From positions 4,588,001 to 4,652,000 of the forward strand of contig JAHEWK010000002.1 of assembly GCA_020740775.1 (NCBI GenBank): a DNA stretch of 64,000 nucleotides, in the 5' to 3' direction. Shown here piece after piece: positions 1 through 10,462 of this stretch. Source of the DNA: Ilyonectria destructans. Its lineage: Eukaryota; Ascomycota; Sordariomycetes; Hypocreales; Nectriaceae. The position numbers and the translations under genes are program-made. The stretch's first letter is position 1. Each line of letters opens with the position of its first letter. Under the pieces are notes generated by a model. The model was not told where the DNA came from and made no database searches. It was given only the letters and a program-made list of their open reading frames with translations.

Positions 1-479
1 CTCCAGCCCCGGGGGCCGACACTCTGTCGCTCAACCCAGTGGGCGACCAGCAGTTGATGATGATGGAGGAGGCGCAGCCGAACAACACCTATATCCAGCA
101 ACGAGGTGAGGCCATCGAGGCGATTGAGAAGACGATCGGCGAGCTGGGCAGTATCTTTGGCCAGCTGGCAACGATGGTTTCGGAACAGAGCGAGATGATC
201 CAGCGAATCGATGCCAACACGGAAGACGTCGTGGACAACGTCGAGGGTGCGCAACGAGAACTACTCAAATACTGGTCTCGGGTTTCGAGCAACCGGTGGT
301 TGATAGCCAAGATGTTTGGTGTCCTGATGATTTTCTTCCTGTGAGCTTTCCCCCCCGGGGCCTGATCCTCGCTATGGTGTCCGTCTTGTACGGCCCTTGC
401 GAAGCCTTGGCTCCCTCTCTCATTATTCCGACTGATACTGACGTGTTACCGCAGACTCTGGGTCTTGGTATCGGGCTAG
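1..479 (+). CDS. sed5: Golgi t-SNARE syntaxin 5 (C-terminal part)
   Basis: Only the 3' end of the gene is in the window; the reading frame is open from base 3. The visible protein holds the SNARE helix (AIEKTIGELGSIFGQLA, then SEMIQRIDANTEDV) and the basic linker before a C-terminal anchor. Exons are 1-340 and 455-479, with an intron at 341-454 (gtgagc..gcag, branch tactgac). Splicing turns MIFFL-stop into MIFFLLWVLVSG, the expected end of a Sed5 tail anchor. In known biology Sed5 is the Qa-SNARE for ER-to-Golgi and intra-Golgi fusion. Without splicing the membrane anchor would stop half way. Family assignment is confident; everything upstream is outside the window. Confidence 0.88.
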
Positions 480-1864
480 ACTTGATGAACTTATAGACAA
501 GGCAAGTCGAGTCGAGGGGAATAAGTAGAGGAAGTGTCGAGGAAGTGGGGAGGGGGAGGGGGAGGGGGAGGGGGAGTTTTATGGCACAATTCGTTGTAAT
601 GGATATCACTAACGGTGCTCTTCTCTTTCTTTCTTTTGCATGTATGTATAGTTTCATTTGTTCCCCTCCCTTAGAGCCTATGCGACTTAGAAGGGCCTTG
701 AAAAGGATAATGAAGGAGACATGGGGGCGCCTTAGTTGGGTTGGGTTGATTTGGTTTGGTTTGGTCAGGTCCGACCCGGTCTGATGCGATCTGGGCTTGG
801 CAATGGGTCCGACACGACATGATCGTGGGGGGAAATATGTAGAGAACATGGCAAGCAGTATGCTTTGTAGATGGGAAAATGTCCCTCGTCGGGGGATGCT
901 ATTATATTTACCGACTTCTTTACGCACCGATCCGGGGGCTGGATTCATCTGTGAGGTATGTGAATTGACTGAGGTGAGATTGTGCGTTGCAACTACTCCG
1001 TACGAGAGGCGTTGCTTTGGGCGTACGGTATGGAGAGGACTAGTCCCAAAGATAACGCAAGGAGAAGAGAGAACCAACACCGAGCCAAGCAAACTGAACG
1101 ACCTAGGAAAGAGGCCAAGCCTTCAACTCGGCCAGTGGTACTGTGATCTCTGTGGTCTGTCACCGTGGTGTGCCATCCATTGGCTGTACACCCTCCGTAC
1201 TGTACATGGCATCGTGAACATTGGGGGCAGACTATTGACCGGGGTTCTCGCCGACCAGGCCCACACAAGTGGGCTACATTCAAAGCAGCGCTTCCGTGGA
1301 GCAGCATCTCGGACCAACCCCACCCCGAGAAACAGGCGGGACGAGCCCCGTTGCGCCCTGCAGGCGTCCACTCCCGCGCCGTCCTTTCGGCAACTCGCTG
1401 TTGATACTGACGGCACTGTAGTCGTACCGGTACAATGCAGCGCTCCCACACACGCCCCCCAACCTGGAAACTTCCCCCGCTCCCCTGCGCGACCCCTTGG
1501 CAGCGACGAAATCAGGCACAAGGAGGGGTGTGGTGGGGTTTATTTGGCGGGTTTCGGCCTTGACCCCGCCGATGAGCGACCATGAGCCGGGTCGCAGTGA
1601 AAGAAAACATTGGGGGAGGGGGGGACGGGCTATGTACGGAAAGACGAGGCGGGTGACGGAGGCGCTTGTTTGGAAAAGTTGGCCGTGCTGGCGGGTGTTG
1701 ATGTGGGAAGCTTGCCGTGGTTTATAACGGCCTGGACTCCCGCTCTCGCGCGATGGACACCGATCTCTCCCTCTCTCTCTTCTCCCCTCTGTAACTAACT
1801 ACCTGACCATCTACTCCCTCTCCCATTCATCCACCCTCTCAATTCAACCTCCCAATCTCTCACA
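480..1864. other. Intergenic region, SED5 3' side and AKR promoter
   Basis: I see no supportable gene, although several long frames are open by chance in both directions. It contains a G-rich tandem run (547-576), a T/G-rich tract near 735-775, and a CT-rich tract (about 1763-1862) that runs up to the next start codon, as is usual for strongly expressed fungal genes. Confidence 0.6.
547..576 (+). repeat. GGGGAG tandem minisatellite
   Basis: Five near-perfect copies of a GGGGGA hexamer lie about 70 bp after the SED5 stop codon, so probably within its 3' UTR or terminator. The strand could form a G-quadruplex. No function can be shown from sequence. Confidence 0.8.
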
Positions 1865-3027
1865 ATGGCCGCCACCTCCTTCAAGCTCAACACCGGCCAG
1901 GACATGCCCGCCGTTGGCTTCGGCACCTGGCAGGCCGAGCCCGGCAAGGTCCAGACTGCCGTCGAATACGCCCTCAAAGACGGCTACACGCTCGTTGACG
2001 GTGCCTACTGCTACGGCAACGAGGACGAGGTTGGCGAGGGCCTCAAGGCCGCTTTCGACTCCGGCGTCAAGCGCGAGGACGTCTTCGTCATGACCAAGGT
2101 CTGGGCTACATACAACACCCGCTGCGAGCTTGCCCTCGACAAGAGCTTGAAGAGCCTTGGCCTCGACCACGTTGACCTCTTCCTGGTTGTAAGTGATTCC
2201 CCGCAGCTGCTGTTACAACAAAATCGAGAACCTCGCCGTGCTAACTATGTGTTTCTAGCACTGGCCTCTCCTCCTCAACCCCGAGGGTAAGATTCACAAA
2301 CCGCAATTTCTCGTTTTCAAACCGTCAACTAACCTCGTCTAGGTAACCATGACAAGTTCCCCACCAACCCCGATGGCTCGCGAGACATCATCCGCACCCA
2401 CAACCACGTCGACACCTGGAAGCAGATGGAGAAGCTTGTCGCCACCGGCAAGACCAAGGCCGTTGGTGTCTGCAACGTAAGCTGTCCCCTAGCCCGTAGA
2501 TCACGGCGCAAACTAACACACCTCTGTAGTACAGCGTCAAGTACCTCGAGGAGCTTCTGCCCCACGCCACCATCGTTCCTGCCATCAACCAGATTGAGAA
2601 CCACCCCAGCCTGCCCCAGCAGGAGATTGTCGACTACTGCAAGGAGAAGGGCATCCACATTGTTGCCTACAGCCCCCTGGGTAGCACTGGTGGTCCCATG
2701 ATGTCCTCCGAGCCCGTCGTCAAGGTTGCCGAGAAGAAGGGCGTCTCTCCCTCCACCGTCCTCCTCAGCTACCACGGTAAGACTACTCGCTCCAAAATAT
2801 CCGTTGATGCATACTGACAAACCCATCTAGTTGCACGAGGCGCCACCGTCCTGGCCAAGTCCGTTACCCCCGAGCGCATCTCCGCCAACAAGAAGATTGT
2901 CGTGCTGGACGCCGATGACATGAAGATCCTCAATGACTACTCCGATGACCTCGCCAGCAAGGGCGAGCTTAAGCGATACGTCTACCCTCCCTTCGGCATC
3001 AACTTTGGTTTCCCCGACAAGCAATAG
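1865..3027 (+). CDS. Aldo-keto reductase (glycerol/glyceraldehyde type)
   Basis: A 309-residue AKR in five exons: 1865-2188, 2259-2286, 2343-2476, 2530-2776 and 2831-3027; all introns have GT..AG ends. The catalytic tetrad is complete: Asp45 and Tyr50 (DGAYCYGNE), Lys78 (MTKVW) and His109, the first residue of exon 2 (HWP). The C-terminal AKSVTPERI is the NADP(H) phosphate-binding loop. No signal peptide, so cytosolic. Family knowledge suggests NADPH-dependent reduction of small aldehydes or sugars (glyceraldehyde, dihydroxyacetone/glycerol, pentoses); the exact substrate cannot be read from sequence. It converges on a polyol dehydrogenase 550 bp away, and such enzyme pairs carry out successive steps in fungal sugar-polyol interconversion. 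The start is the first ATG after the CT-rich leader and gives the normal AKR N-terminus. Confidence 0.9.
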
Positions 3028-3580
3028 ACACTCACCCGGGTATTCTCGGATGAGACGATGAGATGAAATAACAAAAAGATTAAAGTGAATAAGATGTTAT
3101 AATAGATTAGAGCCTCTGGTTGGGCCAAGACATGAATCAACATTGAACCCCAATCTCAATCGCAGCAATGCTGTAGCCCCCAATTGGTGACTTGCTTGTT
3201 TGGGGATTTCCGTTTTCGGACTACATTTCCGTTCGGGGTCTTTTCCGCGACTTTTTCCGTGTGGGGGTCAAAGATGTTGGGTTGGGCTCAATGCAACGAC
3301 AGATCTCCCATGACATCACAACGGAGCGGGATGTACACTGTCATGTGAAGGAGAGCATTAAAAAAAAAAAAGCTGTTGGTGAATTACAGACAGAATCATT
3401 AAAATGAGTATGACTCCTGTGTTGAGCACGCAGTGTAGTGAACGGACAATGAAGCTTGTAATCCAAAATCATGTTGCTACCCAAGACTACCTAGACTCAT
3501 CATTCATTTCACAAACCCGCCCACCCGTGCCATTTTTCTAAATAAAGTCCCGTAAAGAAAATGCTCATCATCAGGTACAT
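3028..3580. other. Convergent 3' region of AKR and polyol dehydrogenase
   Basis: Contains the two facing 3' UTRs, AT-rich stretches near 3068-3105 and an A11 run at about 3360. No gene seen. Confidence 0.6.
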
Positions 3581-4962
3581 CTACAATACACTAGTTCGAG
3601 ACTTGCCCGACATGTCGACTACGACCTTGATGACCAGGTTGCCCTGCTCATCCTTGATCTTGCCGGCCAGCTTGAAGGCATCCTCGATGCGATCCATGCC
3701 CTTGAAGCGCTGTGTCACCAGCGTGCTCAGATCAGGCATGGCCTTGGGGCGATCGGCTAGCAGGTCAAGGACCTTGCGGTATGTGTTGGCGTAGCGGAAG
3801 ACGCCAACGAGGTCGACCTCGCGGAGGGCGGCGGCGGAGATGGGGAGGGTGAGGACGGGTGTGCCCATGCCGATGATGAGAACTTTGCCTCCGGGCTTGG
3901 TGGCCTATTCCCGCTGCGTTAGATCTCTGTGGAAAGGATGTCTCATGACGGAGCATTTTGGGATTCAAACTTACGTAGATGGCGGTCTGTACACAGGTCT
4001 CGACACCAGTGCACTCGTAGACGGCAGTAACTTCGCCGACAGCCTCACCTCGGACCACAGTCTCGCGGACGGTGGCAGCCACCTTCTGGGCGTAGGCGAG
4101 CTTGTCCTCGATGGTCTGGGGGCGCTCCATGGGGACCAAGACACTGGCATCGGCGAAGCCGTTGGCCACAGCAAAGTCAATGCGGTCCTTGAGAATATCG
4201 GCAATGATGACCGTCTTGGCACCGTCGGCCTTGCTGACAGCGGCGGCGAGCAGGCCAACGGCACCAGCACCGAGGACCAGTACGGTGGAGCCAGCGGGGA
4301 GGGCAGCACGATCACGGGCGTGCCAGGCGACGGAGAGAGGCTCGGCGAGGGCACCCAGATCGAGGGAGACGTTATCGGGGAGCCTTGAAAGTGTAAGTGG
4401 GTATGTTCTGTTGTACGTACAGACAAGGCGAGGGCGACGAGGACTCACTTGTGGCACCAGCGGGCAGGGTGGTTGATCTTCTCTTGCAGCGTTCCCTGGG
4501 CATGGGGGTTTGCCTTGGCGGAGCTGCGGAACTTCATGCCGCGGCAGATGTTGTAACGGCCCTCAGCGCAGTACTCGCAGTCCTCGCAGGAGAGGCCAAC
4601 CTCGAGGGCAACGCGGTCACCGGCAACGAAGTCGGTGACAGCAGAACCGACGGCGACGACGGTGCCACTGGACTCGTGGCCCAGGGTCAAGGGCTCGCGG
4701 ACGATGATGTCGCCGTTGCGGAAGTGGTTGAAGTAGTGCAGGTCGGAACCACAGAGGCCAGTGGCCTGGACGGCGACTTGGACCTCATCGCTGGCGGGTG
4801 CGGGAAGCTCTCGTTCTTGCTGCGAGGGTTGTTAGCTGATGGAATGGGAATGTCGAGGCTGAAGACAGAGGGTGAGGGGTAAGAAGGTAAGAAGGTAAGA
4901 CTCACCAGACGGAGATCCTTCTCGCCGTGCAGGACGGAAGCTGTGACACGCTGAGTCGACAT
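3581..4962 (-). CDS. Zinc-dependent polyol (sorbitol/xylitol-type) dehydrogenase
   Basis: A 386-residue medium-chain dehydrogenase in four exons (coding order 4962-4906, 4819-4449, 4383-3975, 3904-3581). The catalytic zinc site is LCGSDLHY (Cys42) and GHE (His67-Glu68). The structural zinc lobe is complete: Cys97, Cys100, Cys103, Cys111 (CEDCEYC...NIC). The Rossmann motif GAGAVGLLAA follows in exon 3. YFNHFRNGDI resembles sorbitol dehydrogenases, but xylitol, L-arabinitol and sorbitol enzymes of this family are hard to tell apart by eye. Expected reaction: NAD-dependent oxidation of a polyol to a ketose in the cytosol. Tail to tail with the aldo-keto reductase and head to head with the SDR gene across 1.5 kb. 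Confidence 0.88.
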
Positions 4963-6506
4963 GATGGTGCGGTGAGGTAATGGGCGTCTGGGGGATGGTG
5001 ATGGTGAGTGGACGATGCAGACCGGGTCAATTGGGGACCTTGATGCGTGTTCTAGAGTGCCAATCCTTGGACAAGAAAGAAGAACGAGGGTGGGATGATC
5101 AAGAGAAAAGCAAATCAACGGAATTTGTTGGACAAGAAGGGGGACGGAATTGAGAGAGGGGACACCGCCGAAGGTGGGATGAAGCAGTTAACCCCGGCTC
5201 CGATATCGAATACAAACACCAGTCGATGGCCCATTGCGCGGGGAGAGAGCCGAGTCGCGGCCCCACGATGTGCCCCATGACGCCTCGCCCCATGACAAGT
5301 CCAAGCAGAAAAAAAAAAAGAAAAATCCATCCGTCGCCCGCGTTGCTCTGGGGCGCGCTCAAAGGTACAGTACATGTACATCGTGAAGGGCGACGGGGGG
5401 TGGCAGAATGACGATTTGGCAGGGCCGTGGTTGGCTGGCGCGAGGCTACCCTGGAACTACGAGCACACGAGGGCCGGCGCCCGCTGCGACATGCCAGGAA
5501 CATTTACCCCTCCCCCGCGGCGGGACCCTCTCTTTTTCCCCGACAGCGCCCGTCAGGACTAAATAATATTGTAATTACGGCGGATTGGGCCATGTACTGG
5601 TAGCATAAGTAGTAGTGCTACGGCTTGTCGTGAGGCGTGGCGACTGGAATCGGCCTTTGAGGCCGGCTATTGAGATCGGCTATTGAAACCGGCTACGGGG
5701 CTTGTTGCTGAAGGCGGCCTTTGAAGAATTGGGTTAATTAGGCAATGCTCCCCGTTTCTTTTGGGGCTGAGAGGTAACTTAGTCTCTAAGGGATGAGCCG
5801 CAAGTGGGAAAGTGTTTCCGTTCCCCGCAGATTGGCGGCTATAGACTCCTCATGATCAGTCTTCTCGTCACTAAGCTGGATGACACAGTAATGAAATGAA
5901 TCAAGTAGCAGACTCAACGAAATAGTGAGTGTCCCGTGAATCGCAATCAGCGGTCTATGTACCAGTACATTCCATTGGGTCCGTCCTGCTGGCTGCTCTA
6001 GCGGGGACCCAGCTCCCACGCAAAACGGCATCATGCCCGCCTCCAACTCGGCATGGTCTCCGAAGCCCATCCGACCTGTTCTGCGCCGCGCGACGGTAAT
6101 TCCCACAGTCGGCATTGGGCGAACATTCTTCAGGTCAGGCGGTACATGGGATGTAATTAGTCTACGCTCGGCGTATGAACGTCGACGACGCCGAGTTTGT
6201 GCCGCGTTCTCGTAGGCGGATGCATGGAAAGAAGGCCAGACGCTTGTGAAGCTGCAAAAGTGAAGTGTCACTACAACTTACATAGACTTACACCCCGCCG
6301 CCCACTTCATCATCGCCCCCTCATCCCGCCCAGCACACCCACTCCCCCCGCGTCTGCCCGCCCGCTGCCCCTCGCTACGCGTATCTGCTCTGGAAATTGT
6401 AAACCACCGCCCGGAAGTAAAAGCACTCACGCTCCCAGCTGCATCTCCTTGACATTCGGGACTGCACTTCCGTACCCAACCCTCCACCAACCTCAATTCA
6501 TTTCCG
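4963..6506. other. Divergent promoter region, polyol dehydrogenase / SDR
   Basis: No supportable gene. It holds both promoters, an A-rich run near 5310-5322 and a small tandem array at 5649-5697. Long chance reading frames on both strands overlap each other and lack recognisable domains. Confidence 0.55.
5649..5697 (+). repeat. Short tandem array of CCGGCTATTGA-like units
   Basis: About four imperfect 12-14 bp units built around (A/C)CGGC(T/C)(A/T)TTGA lie in tandem between the divergent polyol dehydrogenase and SDR genes, with a further GGCGGCCTTTGA about 25 bp away. They could be clustered CGG-type regulator sites or just a decayed microsatellite. Confidence 0.5.
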
Positions 6507-7423
6507 ATGGCCTCCTCCTTCTTCTCCCTCGAGGGCCACACGGCCGTCATCACCGGCGGCACCCGTGGCATTGGCCAGGCCGTTGCCATTGGCCTCGCCG
6601 AAGCTGGTGCCGACATCATCTTGGTCCAGGTGCGTCACGCCATTCACTGACGATGCGTCGTCTCTGGCTTCCACCAAGATCAATCCCTGACACTGACTCT
6701 GTTCCTTCAGCGAGACACTACCGCTACCGACACTAAGGAGGCTATCGAGAAGCTCGGCCGCAAGGCCTCGGTCTACACCGCCGACCTCTCCTCACCCGCG
6801 TCCGTTGGCACTCTCGTTCCCAAGATCCTCGCCGACGGCCACAAGATTCGCATTCTCGTCAACTGCGCCGGCATCCAGCGACGACACCCCTGCGAGGAGT
6901 TCCCCGACCAGGACTTCAACGATGTCAGTCAACCTTCCTGGCTCTTCTGAATCCCCCACTAACACCGATATCGCAGGTCATCCAAGTTAACCTGAACGCC
7001 GTCTTTACCCTCTGCCGCGATGTCGGCGCCCACATGCTCGGTCTCGAACCCTCCCCCGTCACCGGCCGTCGCGGCAGCATCATCAACTTTGCCTCGTTGC
7101 TGACCTTCCAGGGTGGCTTCACCGTGCCCGCCTACGCTGCCTCCAAGGGCGCCGTTGGCCAGCTGACCAAGAGCTTCGCCAACGAATGGACCGCTAAGGG
7201 CATTACCGTCAACGCTATCGCCCCTGGTTACATCGCCACAGATATGAACGAGGCCCTGCTCGCTAACCCCGAGCGCCTCGCCAGCATTACCGCTCGTATT
7301 CCTGCTGGGGTCTGGGGCTCGCCTGATGACTTCAAGGGTACCGCCGTCTACCTCGCCAGCAAGGCCAGTGGCTACGTGAGTGGTCACATCTTGGTTGTCG
7401 ACGGTGGCTGGATGGGACGATGA
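6507..7423 (+). CDS. Short-chain dehydrogenase, KduD-like
   Basis: A 260-residue classical SDR in three exons (6507-6629, 6711-6923, 6977-7423). Cofactor motif TGGTRGIG begins near residue 16; NCAGIQ follows; the catalytic residues are Ser152 (NFAS), Tyr165 and Lys169 (YAASK). The C-terminal [15 protein letters not shown] is typical of the 2-deoxy-D-gluconate 3-dehydrogenase / 2-keto-3-deoxygluconate oxidoreductase (KduD) branch, which is my best guess for the role (NAD-dependent, cytosolic, acidic-sugar catabolism). The polar GIQRRHP segment after the NAG motif also fits that branch. Substrate is inferred from resemblance only. The first ATG after a pyrimidine-rich leader gives the usual N-terminus. 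Confidence 0.87.
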
Positions 7424-8618
7424 TTGTGTGTTGCGTGTATCATAGAAGAAAACAGACAGAAATGATAATAACCATAGAGGAAAAAAAGAATAAAAGGTCA
7501 TTGAAAACACCCGCGCCGGCCTCCCCATTTGCTATGCGATTCGCTTCCTCGTCTTTCTCAAATCATCGACGGACCCCCATAAAGCAACTGAAATTGTCGG
7601 ACTGGAGACGAGCTATCACTCACGCCTCGCCCGAACCAGTCTCTTCTTCTCTAAGCGATGGATGCCCCTTGGGCCAGCGACGACCGTGACCTTGTTGCGC
7701 TGATGCCGGACCACATGGCGATCCGACTCAGAAGCTCGAGAGAGGATGCTAGACGTCCATAAAAGGTGGCGTGAGCTGCTGTGGATGATTGAGACTGGGA
7801 AGAGGAAGGGAAGCATTTGGCTTACGTAGATTGCAAGGCGGCAATGCGCACCCGAGCGAATGAACCGTTTAGTTCGTCAAACATTTTGGAAGAGTTTGCC
7901 TGTTTCTTTCTTGACTGAAGTACAAAAGTATTGAACTTATCGAACTCTCTTGATCGAGATAATTCCAGGAAAGTCTCCGCCTTCAGATCGTATGTGAGAT
8001 TCGGAGGGCGAAATCTCACGGCCATGGGCTGTCAGGAATTCTTATACGTCGCTGAACTTCCTCCATGATGACTCGGAAGCCGAGGCCACATGCTTACGAT
8101 TGTCATACACGTTGTCGCACATCTCTGACCAGAGGCTCTCATTCGCTATCGCTGTGGAAGCATCTCCGAATGAGCGCGGATGAGATCCGGCCCACATGTG
8201 ACTGCGTAATGCTGTCATGCCGCAGGTAAGGCGACCACCTTCTCGGGGTCTGATGTGAACGCCATCTCTGCGCCTACATCCGAGTACGAAGTCCATCTCC
8301 CGAGCGTCTGGGATCCCACGTCATCTTGACCAGGTGGCAGCGGGCAAGGCTGGAAAGGGAGCGGAGATCCCCGCTTGAAAGGGACGAGGAGGGAATGGGG
8401 TAAAAACACAAAGAATTACGACTTAAACAGATCTATATTCTCCCGTCACCAGGTTTGTAAACCTTCTAGGCCTAGATTTTGCTTCCTGCGCCATGCGAAC
8501 CCACATCAGCCTCGGCGCGATGCACGGAGATGGTGTCGACAAAAGAGAAAGGAGAGGAGCATGTCAGAGGCCGTAAAGACGGCCAATGGCATGCATACAG
8601 GCAGCTTGTGGAAAGAGA
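7424..8618. other. Intergenic region between SDR and GNA1 3' ends
   Basis: The two flanking genes converge here but 1.2 kb apart, longer than the other convergent gaps. Minus-strand fragments at about 7616-8296 stay open for 60-85 codons each but I recognise no domain and cannot join them with convincing splice sites. A decayed or fast-evolving gene is possible. Confidence 0.4.
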
Positions 8619-9215
8619 TTACTGGGATTTACCCTTGGTTTCCTCGTAGTAATGGGCCATCTGGAGACCGGCTCGTCGAAAGCCGCACTTGACGTAGAAA
8701 CCTTCGTTGGCCTCGCTGCAGTCAAGAATGCTCTTGTAGCAGCCAATCTGCTCGGCAACAAAGTCGAGGGCCTGGATGATTCGGAGGCCGAGTTTCTTGC
8801 CCTGCTGGTCCTTTGCGACGGCGATATCCTCGATGTGGCCGACGGCGCCAAGACTGTGAATGCTGTATAGGGAGGGTTGGTCAGTGTGAGTTATTTATAG
8901 GACTCCGAGGGCACCCTAGCCGACTTACAACTTGCGCTCGACAATCAAAGCACCCGTACCAACTACGGGGCGCTCGGTTTTGGTGGTGTCCTCAATGATG
9001 ATAACGTAGTAGCTGGCGGCACTTGCCATGTGGTCGTACTGTTGCTCAAAATCGGCCCTGCTGATGTCGCCAACAGTAGTGAGAACACGTAGGCAATCGA
9101 GGAATCCGCTATCGTAGTCGGACTTGCGCAGAGCGCGCAGGGTGTAGCCCTCAGGCAGGGCAGCAGAGACCTCCGGGGAGAGGAGGCTGGAAGCGAAGAT
9201 GCCTTCTTGAGCCAT
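8619..9215 (-). CDS. gna1: Glucosamine-6-phosphate N-acetyltransferase
   Basis: A 176-residue GNAT protein in two exons (9215-8929 and 8862-8619; intron 8863-8928, with its TATACAG acceptor on the minus strand). The N-terminal block YTLRALRKSDYDSGFLDCL, the DISRADFEQQYD segment and GHIEDIAV followed by the acetyl-CoA loop KDQQGKKLG (residues 113-121) are characteristic of Gna1. The end NEGFYVKCGFRRAGLQMAHYY fits too. Known role: makes N-acetylglucosamine-6-phosphate from acetyl-CoA and glucosamine-6-phosphate in UDP-GlcNAc synthesis, feeding chitin, N-glycans and GPI anchors. Slightly longer than the yeast enzyme, mainly at the N-terminus. An essential housekeeping gene, divergent from the large lipase gene. 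Confidence 0.93.
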
Positions 9216-10462
9216 GGCGGTGTCGGTTTGGCGGGGTCGCGGGGTCGCGTTGGGAGGAGGATTCGTTCGTGAGGTGGGAGTCGATGAGACAGAGATTTCG
9301 GAGCGCGAGGAGGAGCGGACTCGGAGTTCAATTGTCGTGGACGAGGAGCGAGCAATGTCGAGGAAGGCAAGTTGAATAAGGATGACTTGGGGCTGGAGTC
9401 GAGGACGCTTCCGGTCAGATCGCCCCGTAGCTGGATCTACTGGATTGGTCTATTATTAGGCCGGGGGAGCTCACTCCAGGGCAACAGTGGACGGTAGTCT
9501 CAGCGGGCGGGGCGCTCACTGCCAAATGACCCCACGCTGCTGCGGCCAGAGCGACAGGATAGGGGAAGCCCGCTCACCCAATCATGCTGCGCCTCAAGGC
9601 CACTCCGATCATGGCTGCTGGTACCCGTTGGCCCTCCCCTAGCTTGACCAACGGGTAGGTCTGTGAGGCTCAGGCACCCGGCGATGCGGAAGGCTTATTA
9701 GTGTCAGCTGGGAAAGGCATCAATGGCACCCTTCGTGGAATGTTCTTCCCGCTGGCAGTGTCAACATGCCGACCGACGATCGCCTCTGAATCCGATTCTC
9801 TTGGTTTAGGTCCGACAACGACCGGCTGGTTTGCATGACCATCGAACCTGGGAGGATGATCTCATGGTCCCTTCAGGGACAAGGAGAGGCATGTACCATG
9901 CCCGCATTGGTAGATCCGGCATTTAGTAGTCGAGGAGGCTTTGACCCTGGTGAGGTCACCGTAAATCACATTGTCACAGAGCCACTTTGAAAAAGGGATC
10001 AAAGAAGCCAAAGTCCGACGAGAAGTTTGATGGCTGAGAAATGAACGGTACCTGCCTTAGGGAGGAAGTAGGTGGGGGTCGTGACTGCTCGGCAGGTACG
10101 GAGGTACGGAGGTACGGACGTAGGTCGGTAAGGTACGCATGAATGCATTGTGCCGTGGCTTCCCTCTCGCAGTCTCATAATCACATGCAAATGTTTCAAC
10201 TTGGTGTGCATCATCACTGCCTACCCTTGATTTACCATCCCACTTCGCGCCAACGGTGACCCAACCATTTTCCAGAATCCCAACAGCATGCCATCCGCCC
10301 TTTGCCACTCCGTTATCATCGTGCTGCCATGTCATTGGCGTGTTCCTATTCCCGTCCATAGTGTGGCCCTCTCCAGGAACCTGTGCACCTCCTTGCCCCT
10401 TTCTCATCAGAAGCTCACACGAGACGGCCATCAATGATACCGGCGATGTTACCGCCCACACC
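9216..10462. other. Divergent promoter region, GNA1 / lipase
   Basis: No gene seen. A tandem run of the 8-mer AGGTACGG (about 10094-10117, three copies) sits in the lipase leader. The frame of the lipase is open upstream to 10256 but without an earlier in-frame ATG. Confidence 0.55.

Noticed and set aside
797..1585. 262-codon plus-strand open frame in the SED5-AKR gap, with overlapping minus-strand frames
   Set aside because: No domain, chance-like composition and mutually overlapping frames on both strands in GC-rich promoter DNA.
10256..10462. Extended lipase N-terminus from a GTG at 10256
   Set aside because: No ATG in this part of the frame; the first in-frame ATG is at 10463.
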